Shown in pieces: positions 8,876 through 16,954 of a stretch of 33,410 nt of DNA. The stretch covers positions 55,015 to 88,424 of the forward strand of contig NZ_LMQH01000012.1 of NCBI RefSeq assembly GCF_001424105.1, given 5' to 3'. Under the pieces are notes generated by a model. That model ran no database searches and was not told where the DNA came from. It saw only the letters and a program-made list of their open reading frames with translations. Every line of letters starts with the position of its first letter. Within the stretch, counting starts at the first letter, position 1. The position numbers and the translations under genes are program-made. The DNA is from Chryseobacterium sp. Leaf394. Lineage in GTDB: Bacteria > Bacteroidota > Bacteroidia > Flavobacteriales > Weeksellaceae.

Positions 8876-9722
8876 GTTCTTTGTTAATTACAGCCTGCAT
8901 GGTATCCTGAATTCTCTGCACTTCTGCTTTTTTCAGGTTTTTAACCACATAAATTTTACTTAAAGCACCCATTTTTTCACTCAGCTCCACCGAAATATCC
9001 CAGAAACCGGTTTGGTTGTCGACAGAATATCCTGCCACTTTCCCAACCATAACTCCCTGAGGAAAAATCGCTGATTTACCGTCAGTTACAATGGTGTCTC
9101 CTACTCTGATTGAAACATATTTCGGAATATCTGAAAGATGCATTGTTCGCGAATTGTCGCCCTTCCAGGTTAGCGTTCCAAAATAGCCTGACTTTTTCAG
9201 AGCGGCATTAATTCTGATTTTATTCACACTTAAAACCGACTGTACCAGCGCATAGGATTCTGTGGAATTAATCACAATTCCCGCAATTCCTTTCGGTGCC
9301 ATGACACCCATTTGAGGAAGTACTCCGTCTCGTTTTCCGCGGTTGATGGTGAAGTAGTTATTTCTTCTGTTGATGCTGTTAAAAACAATGTCACCATCTA
9401 CAAAAGTATAGATTTGCCCACCGCCAAGAGTATCGTGAACCTTCCTGAACATCGGGTTTTTATTGTAGCCTTTTCCGTAGAGCTGCGTCATCAGCATTTT
9501 ATTCTGAGCCACGAGATCTTCGTTGGTCTGCTTAAGTTTCAGATAAGAAACCCCCTCGTCAATATAGCCGGAAACCCACGCATTAAAGGCCGCACTTTGA
9601 CCTGCGAGCCACGATTTCTGCATTGCGTTTTTAGAAAATATCAGAACAAGAGCAATGATCTGCAGAAAAATAAAGAAGATAAACAAAGAGTTCTTCGAAA
9701 AAATTCTCAGCAAAAATCCCAT
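8868..9722 (-). CDS. mreC: Rod shape-determining protein MreC
   Basis: A 284-residue periplasmic scaffold of the elongasome. One membrane helix lies at residues 12-30, then a coiled coil (about 55-80, SYLKLKQTNEDLVAQNKMLM) and the paired beta-barrel MreC domain, with GKRDGVLPQMGVMAPKGIAG and GDTIVTDGKSAIFPQGVMVG typical of the fold. It lies 28 bases after mreB and overlaps mreD by 8 bases. In other species MreC binds PBP2 and switches it to its active form. The size is normal and no feature is missing. Confidence 0.95.
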   Translation of the reverse strand: MGFLLRIFSKNSLFIFFIFLQIIALVLIFSKNAMQKSWLAGQSAAFNAWVSGYIDEGVSYLKLKQTNEDLVAQNKMLMTQLYGKGYNKNPMFRKVHDTLGGGQIYTFVDGDIVFNSINRRNNYFTINRGKRDGVLPQMGVMAPKGIAGIVINSTESYALVQSVLSVNKIRINAALKKSGYFGTLTWKGDNSRTMHLSDIPKYVSIRVGDTIVTDGKSAIFPQGVMVGKVAGYSVDNQTGFWDISVELSEKMGALSKIYVVKNLKKAEVQRIQDTMQAVINKEHD

Positions 9723-9750
9723 TCAGATAAAAGGTCGTAAAAAGTTAAAA

Positions 9751-10776
9751 TTATTTAATTAAGAAATTGAATTTATCCATATTCTTAAGTGCGATACCGG
9801 TACCTCTTACAACAGCTCTCAAAGGATCCTCTGCAACGAAAACCGGAAGACCCGTTTTTTTGTGAAGTCTGTCTGCCAAACCTCTCAGCAAAGCACCACC
9901 ACCAGCAAGATAAATACCTGTTTTGTAGATATCAGCCGCCAATTCCGGAGGAGTAAGTGATAAAGTTTCCATTACAGAATCTTCAATTCTGATGATTGAT
10001 TTATCCAGAGCGCGGGCAATTTCTTTGTAACCCACCATAATTTCTTTTGGTTTACCTGTAATAAGGTCTCTACCCTGTACCGGGATATCGTCGATATCCA
10101 CATCAAGATCTTCAACTGCAGATCCCACTTCGATTTTCACTCTTTCAGCAGTTCTTTCTCCGATATATAAATTGTGATGTGTTCTTAAAAAATAAGCAAT
10201 ATCATTGGTAAATACGTCACCTGCAATTTTCACAGATTTGTCGCAGACAATACCACCTAAAGCAACAACAGCAATTTCAGTAGTACCACCACCGATATCG
10301 ATAATCATATTACCCTCAGGCTTTTGAACATCAATACCAACTCCAATTGCAGCAGCCATTGGCTCATAAATCAAACGTACTTCTTTTGCGTTAACTTTTT
10401 GGGCAGAATCTCTTACCGCTCTTTTTTCAACTTCAGTAATTCCTGAAGGAATACAGATTACAATTCTTAAAGCAGGCTGAATAAATTTCCCTTTAATACC
10501 GGGAATTTTTTTGATAAATTCTTTAATCATGTGCTCCGAAGCATGGAAATCAGCAATCACCCCATCCTTCAAAGGACGGATGGTTTTGATATCTTCGTGC
10601 GTCTTACCCTGCATATGTTTTGCCTGCTCACCCACTGCAATCGGCTTTCCTGTGGAACGCTCAATGGCTACTATAGACGGTTGGTCAATAACAATTTTAT
10701 TATTATGTATGATAAGAGTATTTGCGGTTCCTAAGTCTATCGCAATTTCCTGCGTAAACATATCGAATATGCCCAT
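9751..10776 (-). CDS. mreB: Actin-like rod-shape protein MreB
   Basis: A bacterial actin that forms membrane-bound filaments and steers the elongasome. The 341-residue sequence has the phosphate-1 loop (IDLGTANT, residues 13-20), the phosphate-2 loop (DIGGGTTEIAVVALGG), the adenosine motif (YLAGGGALLRGL) and MreB-specific RIVICIPSGITEVEKRAV. It is the first gene of the elongasome operon, with a TATCTTTG promoter box 25 bases upstream. The gene is divergent from hemA across about 240 bases. Confidence 0.98.
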   Translation of the reverse strand: MGIFDMFTQEIAIDLGTANTLIIHNNKIVIDQPSIVAIERSTGKPIAVGEQAKHMQGKTHEDIKTIRPLKDGVIADFHASEHMIKEFIKKIPGIKGKFIQPALRIVICIPSGITEVEKRAVRDSAQKVNAKEVRLIYEPMAAAIGVGIDVQKPEGNMIIDIGGGTTEIAVVALGGIVCDKSVKIAGDVFTNDIAYFLRTHHNLYIGERTAERVKIEVGSAVEDLDVDIDDIPVQGRDLITGKPKEIMVGYKEIARALDKSIIRIEDSVMETLSLTPPELAADIYKTGIYLAGGGALLRGLADRLHKKTGLPVFVAEDPLRAVVRGTGIALKNMDKFNFLIK

Positions 10777-10800
10777 AATTTTTCTGCTGGTTTAAGTTTA

Positions 10801-10808
10801 CAAAGATA
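10801..10808 (-). promoter_or_regulatory. -7 promoter box (TATCTTTG) for the mreB operon
   Basis: On the minus strand TATCTTTG matches TAnnTTTG and lies 24 bases before the mreB ATG, a normal leader for this phylum. No clear -33 TTG stands at 17-23 bases further upstream, so the other half of the site is weak. Confidence 0.5.
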
Positions 10809-10996
10809 TAAATTTAACATCAGTCATAAAGTCTCATTTTAAATAATTTGGTTAAAATTTTATTAAATTTTGAAACTTGCTTTAACAGTTCACGAGCTAA
10901 TCTTCAACAGATTTTTCTTTGTTTATCATCATTATAAATAGCTTTTCACGATATTTATCATTTACTAAATCACAAAATCCTTTGATAAAAAAGAAT

Positions 10997-11004
10997 TAAA
11001 TTTG
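10997..11004 (+). promoter_or_regulatory. -7 promoter box (TAAATTTG) for hemA
   Basis: TAAATTTG fits the TAnnTTTG consensus and is followed after 9 bases by the ATG at 11014. Because the frame's upstream TTG (11002) lies inside the box, it cannot be the start, which decides for ATG 11014. The -33 element is not obvious. Confidence 0.5.
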
Positions 11005-11013
11005 CACCTGTTT

Positions 11014-12288
11014 ATGATACAGTATTCTAAAGTACATCAGACATCCAATTTTGCCGTACTGTCAATCAGTTACGAGAAGGCTGATGTCGAGACAAGAGGA
11101 AAATTTGCATTTTTTGATGAAAACATCAAAAGTTTTGTTACCAAAGTTCACGAGCAGGATCTTGGTGACGCATTCGTTGTGTCTACCTGCAACCGTACAG
11201 AAATTTACACTACAACCAACAATTACCTTCTCATCGCAGAAGAATACTGCAAAACCATCGATGTACAGCTGACCGATTTTTTACAGTTTGCGAATATCCT
11301 CACAAAAGAAGAAGCTCTGAAACATCTTTTCCGCGTAGCAGCCGGACTGGAAAGTCAGATTATCGGTGATTTTGAAATTATCGGACAAATCAAAAAAGCG
11401 TATGCCCGTTTTAAAAGAGAAAGAAAAAATTCAAATCCATTTTTAGAAAGGTCAATAAATTCCGCGATTCAGATTTCTAAGAGAATAAAAAACGAAACGG
11501 GAATTTCGAACGGTGCAGCTTCGGTTTCTTACGCTGCCGTTCATTACATTTTAAATAATCAGAAAAGAATTACAGAGAAAAATATTCTCCTTCTCGGCGT
11601 AGGTGAAATCGGACAAAACACGGTTGAAAACTTAGTAAAACACGTTTATCAGCCGAAAATAAAAGTCGCTAACCGGACTCAGGAAAAAGCAGCTAAAATT
11701 TCTGAGAAATACAACATCCCGAATATCGATTACAGTGATTTCGAAAAGGAATTGGCGAATACAGATATTCTCATCGTTGCCACCGGAGCAAAAACACCGA
11801 TCATTAACAAAACGCATCTCGTAAACGGAAAGGAAATTTTAATTATCGACCTTTCAATTCCGCATAACGTTGATAAAAATGCTTCCGAGCTTGAAAATGT
11901 GACATTAATTGATGTTGACGAACTGTCGAAACAGATTCAGGAAACCATTCAGCAGAGGGAAAAAGAAATCCCGAAAGCGGAAGTCATTATTAAAGAAATG
12001 ACCAAAGATTTTCTTGAATGGGAAAAAAAGAGAAAACTGGCGCCCAACATTCATCATTTCAAAGCCGTTCTGAAAAACATGGAACGCAATGAAATGCACA
12101 ACTTTTATAGAAAAAATAAGTACATCGACATCAATGATATGGAACTTTCTGAAAAAATGATTCAGAAAATTACCAACCGTTTTGCGAAATACATCATCGA
12201 CAATCCTTTAAAGGCAGAAGAAATCAGCAAACTGATGCACGAAATTTTAGTGGAACAACCCAACAATGAATTCAATGAAAAACATTAG
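11014..12288 (+). CDS. hemA: Glutamyl-tRNA reductase
   Basis: This enzyme reduces glutamyl-tRNA to glutamate-1-semialdehyde with NADPH, the first committed step of the C5 heme route. From ATG 11014 the protein has 424 residues. The catalytic cysteine is C59 in STCNRTEIY. The tRNA/substrate stretch LFRVAAGLESQIIGDFEIIGQIK follows, then the Rossmann NADPH domain (LLGVGEIGQNTVENL) and the helical dimerisation tail. It overlaps hemC by 23 bases. A TTG in frame at 11002 lies within the promoter box and is rejected as the start. The gene initiates a heme block with hemC, hemD and hemE. Confidence 0.97.
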   Translation: MIQYSKVHQTSNFAVLSISYEKADVETRGKFAFFDENIKSFVTKVHEQDLGDAFVVSTCNRTEIYTTTNNYLLIAEEYCKTIDVQLTDFLQFANILTKEEALKHLFRVAAGLESQIIGDFEIIGQIKKAYARFKRERKNSNPFLERSINSAIQISKRIKNETGISNGAASVSYAAVHYILNNQKRITEKNILLLGVGEIGQNTVENLVKHVYQPKIKVANRTQEKAAKISEKYNIPNIDYSDFEKELANTDILIVATGAKTPIINKTHLVNGKEILIIDLSIPHNVDKNASELENVTLIDVDELSKQIQETIQQREKEIPKAEVIIKEMTKDFLEWEKKRKLAPNIHHFKAVLKNMERNEMHNFYRKNKYIDINDMELSEKMIQKITNRFAKYIIDNPLKAEEISKLMHEILVEQPNNEFNEKH

Positions 12289-13183
12289 AATAGGAACAAG
12301 AAAATCTGCACTCGCACTTTGGCAGGCAGAGGAAGTGGCAGAAAAACTGCAGGAATTAAATTACACAACCGAAATTGTTCCGATTGTTTCTTCAGGTGAC
12401 AAAAACCTCACTCAACCCCTTTATTCATTGGGAATCACCGGTGTTTTCACAAGAGATTTAGACATCGCTTTACTGAATGACGAGATTGATATCGCTGTGC
12501 ATTCCCTGAAAGATGTTCCTACAAAACTTCCTGAAAACATCGAAATCGTTGCCTGCCTGGCAAGAGATTTCCCTCAGGATGTTTTAATCAGAAGAAAATC
12601 TGCTGTTAATAAAGAATTGCACGAACTTAAATTAGCGACAAGCAGTTTAAGAAGAAGAGCTTTCTGGCTGAAACAGTATCCCGAAACGGAATTTTTTGAC
12701 ATCAGAGGAAACATTCAGACCCGACTTCAGAAACTGGAGGAGCAGGATTTTGATGCGACAATTTTATCATTAGCCGGAATCAAAAGAATGAAGATGGAAA
12801 TCGATTACGAATTCCTTCCGATGATGATTCCTGCTGCATCGCAGGGTGTTGTGGCAGTTGCCGGACATTCAGATAAGAAAGAGATCAACGAAATTTTAGC
12901 TAAAATCAATCATAGGGAAACCCAAATCTGTGTGGAAATTGAGAGAAATTTCCTCAGCACGCTGGAAGGTGGCTGTACCGCTCCGATTGGTGCTTTCGCT
13001 GAAAGGTTTGAGGATAAAATCAGATTAAAAGCCGCACTCTGTTCGCTAGACGGAAAAAATTATATTGCCACCGACGAAAGTTTTGATTTTAATGAAGAAG
13101 AAAATTTCGGAGCAAAATTTGCAAACATCGTTTTGGAAAATGGTGGAAAAGAACTGATGGCGGAGATTAAAAATCAGATCTGA
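12266..13183 (+). CDS. hemC: Porphobilinogen deaminase (hydroxymethylbilane synthase)
   Basis: HemC links four porphobilinogens into hydroxymethylbilane on a covalently bound dipyrromethane cofactor. The cofactor cysteine is C237 in LEGGCTAPIGAFAE. Other family motifs are RIGTRKSALALWQA at the N-terminus, AVHSLKDVPTKLP and SLRRRAFWL. The frame offers ATG at 12266 or 12275; the second gives MKNIRIGTRKS, closer to relatives, and removes three residues. Both overlap the end of hemA, so translation is likely coupled. A 7-base-period AT-rich array begins directly after the stop. Confidence 0.97.
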   Translation: MNSMKNIRIGTRKSALALWQAEEVAEKLQELNYTTEIVPIVSSGDKNLTQPLYSLGITGVFTRDLDIALLNDEIDIAVHSLKDVPTKLPENIEIVACLARDFPQDVLIRRKSAVNKELHELKLATSSLRRRAFWLKQYPETEFFDIRGNIQTRLQKLEEQDFDATILSLAGIKRMKMEIDYEFLPMMIPAASQGVVAVAGHSDKKEINEILAKINHRETQICVEIERNFLSTLEGGCTAPIGAFAERFEDKIRLKAALCSLDGKNYIATDESFDFNEEENFGAKFANIVLENGGKELMAEIKNQI

Positions 13184-13211
13184 GAATTCAAACTTTAAAA
13201 TTTAAGATTCA
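13184..13211 (+). repeat. AT-rich 7-base tandem array directly after hemC stop
   Basis: Starting at the base after the stop codon, four consecutive 7-mers fit the loose pattern rAnTTyA: GAATTCA, AACTTTA, then AAATTTA and AGATTCA. An imperfect hairpin follows (13223-13233 with 13243-13254, one bulge). The units are AT-rich, so the period is less certain than in the GC-containing arrays elsewhere in the window. Confidence 0.4.
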
Positions 13212-13305
13212 ATATTGCTGTTGAAACATTAAAATTTTTAGCTTTAATGGTTTCTTAACAAAAATTCTGGAGAAATTCATTTAAGAGTAGACTGCTTAAT
13301 TACGA

Positions 13306-13338
13306 TTTGATTTAAATCTTAACATTTCTTTATATTTG
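13306..13338 (+). promoter_or_regulatory. Promoter for the DUF1287 gene (TTTG-N21-TATATTTG)
   Basis: This is one of the two most complete Bacteroidota promoters in the window. TTTG (13306-13309) is followed after 21 bases by TATATTTG (13331-13338). It lies 66 bases before the ATG at 13405 and indicates that the two cell-wall genes are transcribed independently of hemA-hemC. The frame's TTG at 13336 lies inside the box and is not a start. Confidence 0.6.
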
Positions 13339-13404
13339 AGATTCTTTATTATTTGGATTAAATTTTTGAACTTTACAGAAAGTCCATCTTCAAATTTCTT
13401 ACTG

Positions 13405-13986
13405 ATGAAAAAATATTTTTCCATACTCATTCTTCTGTTTTTTGTCTTTACTGTCAATGCTCAGAATCAGTTTGCTCAAAAATTATCTGATGCCGCTTTG
13501 AGTTTAACGAAAGATAAAGTCACTTACGATCCGGCTTACATTTCAATTAAATATCCAAACGGAGACGTGCCGGCGGACAAAGGCGTGTGTACGGACGTCA
13601 TTATCAGAGCGTACAGAAAGCTGGGGATTGATTTACAGAAAGAAGTGCATGAAGATATGAAGAAGAATTTCTCTAAATATCCTAAAAAGTATGGTTTGAA
13701 GAGACCTGACACCAATATCGATCACAGAAGAGTTCCCAATCTGCAGGTTTTCTTTGCCAAATTCGGAAAATCAAAATCTATCGAAACCAATCCCGCACTT
13801 TACGCTCCCGGAGACATCGTGACTTGGCTTCTTCCCGGAAATTTAACGCATATCGGAATTGTAGTCAACAAAAAATCGGCGGACGGAAAAAGATATTTAA
13901 TTGTTCACAACATCGGTGGCGGACAGGTAATCGAAGACTGTCTGTTTAAATTTACGGTTACGGGACATTACCAATATTCTAAATAA
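13405..13986 (+). CDS. Exported DUF1287 protein, probable NlpC/P60-like cysteine hydrolase
   Basis: A 193-residue protein with a cleavable signal peptide (residues 1-19, ending VNAQ) and a DUF1287 domain. Family landmarks are GVCTDVIIRAYRKLGID with C62 as probable nucleophile, the RVPNLQVFFAKFG segment, GDIVTWLLPGNLTHIGIV with H149 as probable base, and VHNIGGG followed by ED and a final GHYQ. The fold is related to papain-like cell-wall amidases, so I infer periplasmic action on peptidoglycan; that is not shown. I start at ATG 13405 because upstream codons precede the signal peptide and include the promoter. The amidase gene follows after 6 bases. Confidence 0.8.
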   Translation: MKKYFSILILLFFVFTVNAQNQFAQKLSDAALSLTKDKVTYDPAYISIKYPNGDVPADKGVCTDVIIRAYRKLGIDLQKEVHEDMKKNFSKYPKKYGLKRPDTNIDHRRVPNLQVFFAKFGKSKSIETNPALYAPGDIVTWLLPGNLTHIGIVVNKKSADGKRYLIVHNIGGGQVIEDCLFKFTVTGHYQYSK

Positions 13987-13992
13987 TTTATA

Positions 13993-14649
13993 ATGAAAAA
14001 GGTAATTTTCCTTCTCTTTTTATTTGTTTTAAATTTCAGTTCTGCACAGAATTCAGGTTTAAAAATTGTCGAAAAACCCATAAATTATTCACCGGAAAGA
14101 ATCCGGTTAAGCCTGGAATATTTAAAGGATCACCATGGTTTGATTCAGAAAACACCTACAATCGTTCCCAAAATGATTGTTTTGCATTACACCGCCGGCG
14201 GAACTGTTGAAAGCAATTTTAAATATTTCAACAACACACATCTTGAAAGTGCCAGAAATACTTTAAAAAAACAAAGCACGCTCAACGTTTCCTCACAATA
14301 CATCATCGACAGAGACGGCACGGTTTACCAACTGATGGAACCGAATCAGTTTGCGAGACATACGATTGGTTTAAACTACTGCGCTATCGGCGTTGAAAAT
14401 ATCGGTAGTAAAAGTCAGCCACTCACAGATAAACAAGTGGAAGCAAACGCGCAATTAGTCAGATATTTAACTCAAAAATATAAAATCGAATACCTGATTG
14501 GTCATTCAGAATACGGAGTTTTCAGAAATTCAAAATTGTGGAAAGAATCTGATCCGAAATATTTCACAGGAAAAGAAGATCCCGGAAAAGACTTTATGAA
14601 TAAAGTGAGACAGAAAGTTTCAGATTTGAAATTAAAAGATAAACCATAA
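13993..14649 (+). CDS. Exported N-acetylmuramoyl-L-alanine amidase (Amidase_2 type)
   Basis: A 218-residue protein with a signal peptide (residues 1-18, ending SSAQ) and an Amidase_2/PGRP-type zinc hydrolase domain. It would cut the bond between N-acetylmuramate and L-Ala in peptidoglycan. Probable zinc ligands are H65 (VLHYTAGG), H171 (LIGHSEYG) and D196 (EDPGKDF), the AmpD-like arrangement. The catalytic-site strand SSQYIIDRDGTVYQL and the RHTIGLNYCAIGVENIG stretch are typical. The spacing between H171 and D196 is longer than in AmpD, an insertion of about 15 residues. It is 6 bases after the DUF1287 gene, suggesting joint action in wall turnover. Confidence 0.9.
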   Translation: MKKVIFLLFLFVLNFSSAQNSGLKIVEKPINYSPERIRLSLEYLKDHHGLIQKTPTIVPKMIVLHYTAGGTVESNFKYFNNTHLESARNTLKKQSTLNVSSQYIIDRDGTVYQLMEPNQFARHTIGLNYCAIGVENIGSKSQPLTDKQVEANAQLVRYLTQKYKIEYLIGHSEYGVFRNSKLWKESDPKYFTGKEDPGKDFMNKVRQKVSDLKLKDKP

Positions 14650-14666
14650 AATTATTTTCGTAAAAT

Positions 14667-14759
14667 ACTCAAGCCTAGCTGAGTGAAACGCCTTTGCGAA
14701 CTTAAAAATATACGCATAGAAATCAAAAAAAACCTTTTCGCTCTTTGCAGTAAAAAACA
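14667..14759 (+). repeat. Probable dispersed intergenic repeat with hairpin, upstream of hemD
   Basis: The 110-base gap before hemD holds a small hairpin (ACTC/GAGT and AGC/GCT around CTA, 14667-14684, one bulge). Two related stretches about 50 bases apart follow: one with CGCCTTTGCGAACTTAAAAA at 14689 and one with CGCTCTTTGCAGTAAAAAAC at 14739. The second ends at the hemD ATG. I associate this CTTTGCG-containing style with repeated intergenic sequences in Chryseobacterium-like genomes, but that is memory, not a search. CTTTGC near the ATG may also act as a degenerate -7 box. Confidence 0.4.
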
Positions 14760-15437
14760 ATGAACATTTTATTTACCAAAAATTCAGACAAAGAATACAT
14801 TTCCGAAAAGCTCGGAAGTGCATTTTCATTTGACTGTATTGAGGTCATCAAAATAAAATCCCTACCTGTAAAAAGTTTTGATTTAAAAGGCAATTCACTG
14901 ATTTTTACAAGTGCAAATGGTGTAAAATCATTTTTTGAAAACGGTTTTATGCCCGATGAAGATTTTACATCAAAAAACTACAACAAAATTTACTGTGTCG
15001 GCGAAAAAACCAAGAGAGAACTTAGGAAAAACGGTTTCGGAACTTTTAAGGTTTTAAAAAATGCAGAAACTCTTTTAAAATTTATTACTGAAAAGTGTTC
15101 ACAGGAAAAATTCATTCATTTCTGTGGAAATCTCGCGCTCGATGTGTTGGATAAGAAACTTCCGCTGCAAAATATTCAGTATAAAAAAGTGGTGGTTTAT
15201 GACACAGAAGAACTCAATCCGGCAATTACTGAGAAATATCACGCTATAGTTTTTTTTAGCCCAAGCGGAGTTCGTAGTTTTGCGAAAAATAATTCTCTGG
15301 ACAATACACTCCTTTTTTCGATTGGAGAAACGACCTCCAATGAATTAAAAAAATTTACTGATAATAAAATTTTTACCAGTAGAAAAAACAATTTAGAAGA
15401 TTTATTAAAAATGCTGTCGGCAAACTTGAGCTTTTAA
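14760..15437 (+). CDS. hemD: Uroporphyrinogen-III synthase
   Basis: HemD closes hydroxymethylbilane with inversion of ring D to give uroporphyrinogen III. The family is very divergent. Support comes from size (225 residues), FTSANGVKSFFENG near residue 50, YCVGEKTKRELRKNGF near 80, FFSPSGVRSFAKN near 165 and the final FSIGETTSNELKK, which together match the two-lobed HemD fold. It lies between hemC and hemE in the heme block. The gap from its stop to hemE is only 30 bases and consists of a 7-base repeat array. Confidence 0.88.
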   Translation: MNILFTKNSDKEYISEKLGSAFSFDCIEVIKIKSLPVKSFDLKGNSLIFTSANGVKSFFENGFMPDEDFTSKNYNKIYCVGEKTKRELRKNGFGTFKVLKNAETLLKFITEKCSQEKFIHFCGNLALDVLDKKLPLQNIQYKKVVVYDTEELNPAITEKYHAIVFFSPSGVRSFAKNNSLDNTLLFSIGETTSNELKKFTDNKIFTSRKNNLEDLLKMLSANLSF

Positions 15438-15465
15438 AGCCATGAGCCAGAAGCCAAAAGCTAAG
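15438..15465 (+). repeat. Four-unit 7-base array filling the hemD-hemE gap
   Basis: The bases between the hemD stop (15435-15437) and the hemE ATG (15468) are four 7-mers plus TT. The units are AGCCATG and AGCCAGA, then AGCCAAA and AGCTAAG, with a clear AGCCANA consensus and no gap. It is the cleanest array in the window. No recognisable ribosome binding site other than this array precedes hemE. Confidence 0.75.
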
Positions 15466-15467
15466 TT

Positions 15468-16499
15468 ATGATTAAAAACGACCTATATTTAAAAGCACTT
15501 CGTGGCGAAACTGTAGAAAGACCGCCGGTTTGGATGATGAGACAGGCAGGCAGATATTTGCCGGAATTCATTGCACTTCGTGATAAATACGACTTTTTTA
15601 CGAGATGCCAGACTCCTGAACTGGCTTCCGAAATCACCGTTCAACCTATCAGAAGATTTCCTTTGGATGCTGCGATTTTGTTTTCAGACATTTTGGTGGT
15701 TCCTCAGGCGATGGGAATTGATTTTAAAATGAAAGAAAATGTCGGTCCATGGCTGGATAATCCGATCAGAACAATGGAAGATGTACAAAATGTTGTCGTT
15801 CCGAATGTGAATGATACATTGGGCTATGTTTTTGATGCGATCGAACTGACTTTGCTTAAACTTGACAATGAAGTACCGTTGATTGGCTTTGCTGGTTCTC
15901 CGTGGACAATTCTTTGCTACTGCGTGGAAGGAAAGGGCAGCAAGGCATTTGATATCGCCAAGTCTTTCTGTTTTCAGCAGCCGGAAGCAGCGCATTTATT
16001 ACTTCAGAAAATTACTGATACTACAATTGCTTATCTGAAAAGAAAAGTTGAAAAGGGTGTTTCCGCAGTTCAGGTTTTCGACTCATGGGGCGGAATGCTT
16101 TCTCCACAGGATTATCAGGAATTTTCATGGAAATACATCAGTCAGATTGTTGAGGCTCTCAGTCCGTTAACTCATGTTGTGGTTTTTGGAAAAGGATGCT
16201 GGTTTGCACTTGAAGAAATGACGATAGCACCGGTTTCAGCATTAGGTGTTGACTGGACGATCAAACCGGAATTTGCAAGAACACTGACGAATCACACGAT
16301 GACCCTTCAGGGCAATTTTGATCCTGCCAGATTGCATTCTACACCGGAAACCATCAAAAAAATGGTTAATGAAATGATCAACCGTTTCGGGAAAGACAGA
16401 TATATTGCCAATTTGGGACACGGGATTTTACCGAATATTCCTTTGGAAAATGCGGAAGCATTTATCCGAGCTGTGGTTGATTGGAAGCCGAATAATTAA
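15468..16499 (+). CDS. hemE: Uroporphyrinogen decarboxylase
   Basis: HemE removes four acetate carboxyls from uroporphyrinogen III to give coproporphyrinogen III, in the cytosol. The 343-residue protein has the signature [17 protein letters not shown] (from residue 18), the [13 protein letters not shown] active-site segment, [33 protein letters not shown] and [10 protein letters not shown]. All are intact and length is normal. It is the last gene of the heme block, and the later steps are not in the window. Translation starts at ATG 15468, 2 bases after the repeat array. Confidence 0.97.
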   Translation: MIKNDLYLKALRGETVERPPVWMMRQAGRYLPEFIALRDKYDFFTRCQTPELASEITVQPIRRFPLDAAILFSDILVVPQAMGIDFKMKENVGPWLDNPIRTMEDVQNVVVPNVNDTLGYVFDAIELTLLKLDNEVPLIGFAGSPWTILCYCVEGKGSKAFDIAKSFCFQQPEAAHLLLQKITDTTIAYLKRKVEKGVSAVQVFDSWGGMLSPQDYQEFSWKYISQIVEALSPLTHVVVFGKGCWFALEEMTIAPVSALGVDWTIKPEFARTLTNHTMTLQGNFDPARLHSTPETIKKMVNEMINRFGKDRYIANLGHGILPNIPLENAEAFIRAVVDWKPNN

Positions 16500-16500
16500 T

Positions 16501-16951
16501 ATGAATTAAAGATTTTTTGTATTTATAATCTTGAAAGTACATTTACCCGCTTTGAATTTGTGAGTGAAGGTACAAATGGTGCAATAAAAAAATTAATTGA
16601 ATTCAAGAAACTACGAACTCTCAAATTTTTAATTTGGCATTTGGGGATTACAGTCCACTAACCGATGAAATTGATGACTTGGCAGTCTCGGATAATGGTG
16701 ACACTGAAAAGATTTTGGGAACTGTCATTTCCGCACTGTACGTTTTCTTTAATAAATTTCCAGATGTCTACGTTTATGCAACGGGTAGCACAAAAGCAAG
16801 AACAAGGCTGTATAGAATGGGAATTACAAAGTTTTATGATCAAATGAAAAAAGATTTCTATCTTCATGGTCAAATTGGCAACGAATTTCCTGAATTTCAA
16901 ATTGGTATAGATTATGAAGGATTTTTAGCACAAAGAAAGTTTATAAATTAA
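16501..16951 (+). pseudogene. DUF6934 family gene, broken by a frameshift
   Basis: The frame from TTG 16634 (AFGDYSPLTDEIDDLAVSDN, later VYATGSTKARTRLYRMG) is the C-terminal part of the Bacteroidota family I know as DUF6934. Its missing N-terminal part is present just upstream in another frame: ESTFTRFEFVSEGTNGAIKK and LIEF, codons 16533-16604. Removing one base of overlap there, as if a C were lost from TTCCAAG near 16604, joins it to QETTNSQIFNLAFGD. The start is also unclear: ATG 16501 would need one more base near 16507. The function of the family is unknown. Either the gene is dead or the 105-residue remainder is expressed from TTG. Confidence 0.7.
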
Positions 16952-16954
16952 GTT

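Noticed and set aside
16582..16604. A7 run (A AAA AAA in phase) in the DUF6934 gene as a programmed -1 frameshift site
   Set aside because: Slipping there puts the ribosome in the right frame but it meets TGA at 16598-16600 at once, so the joined protein could not be made. The shift must lie between 16601 and 16604, which points to a lost base.
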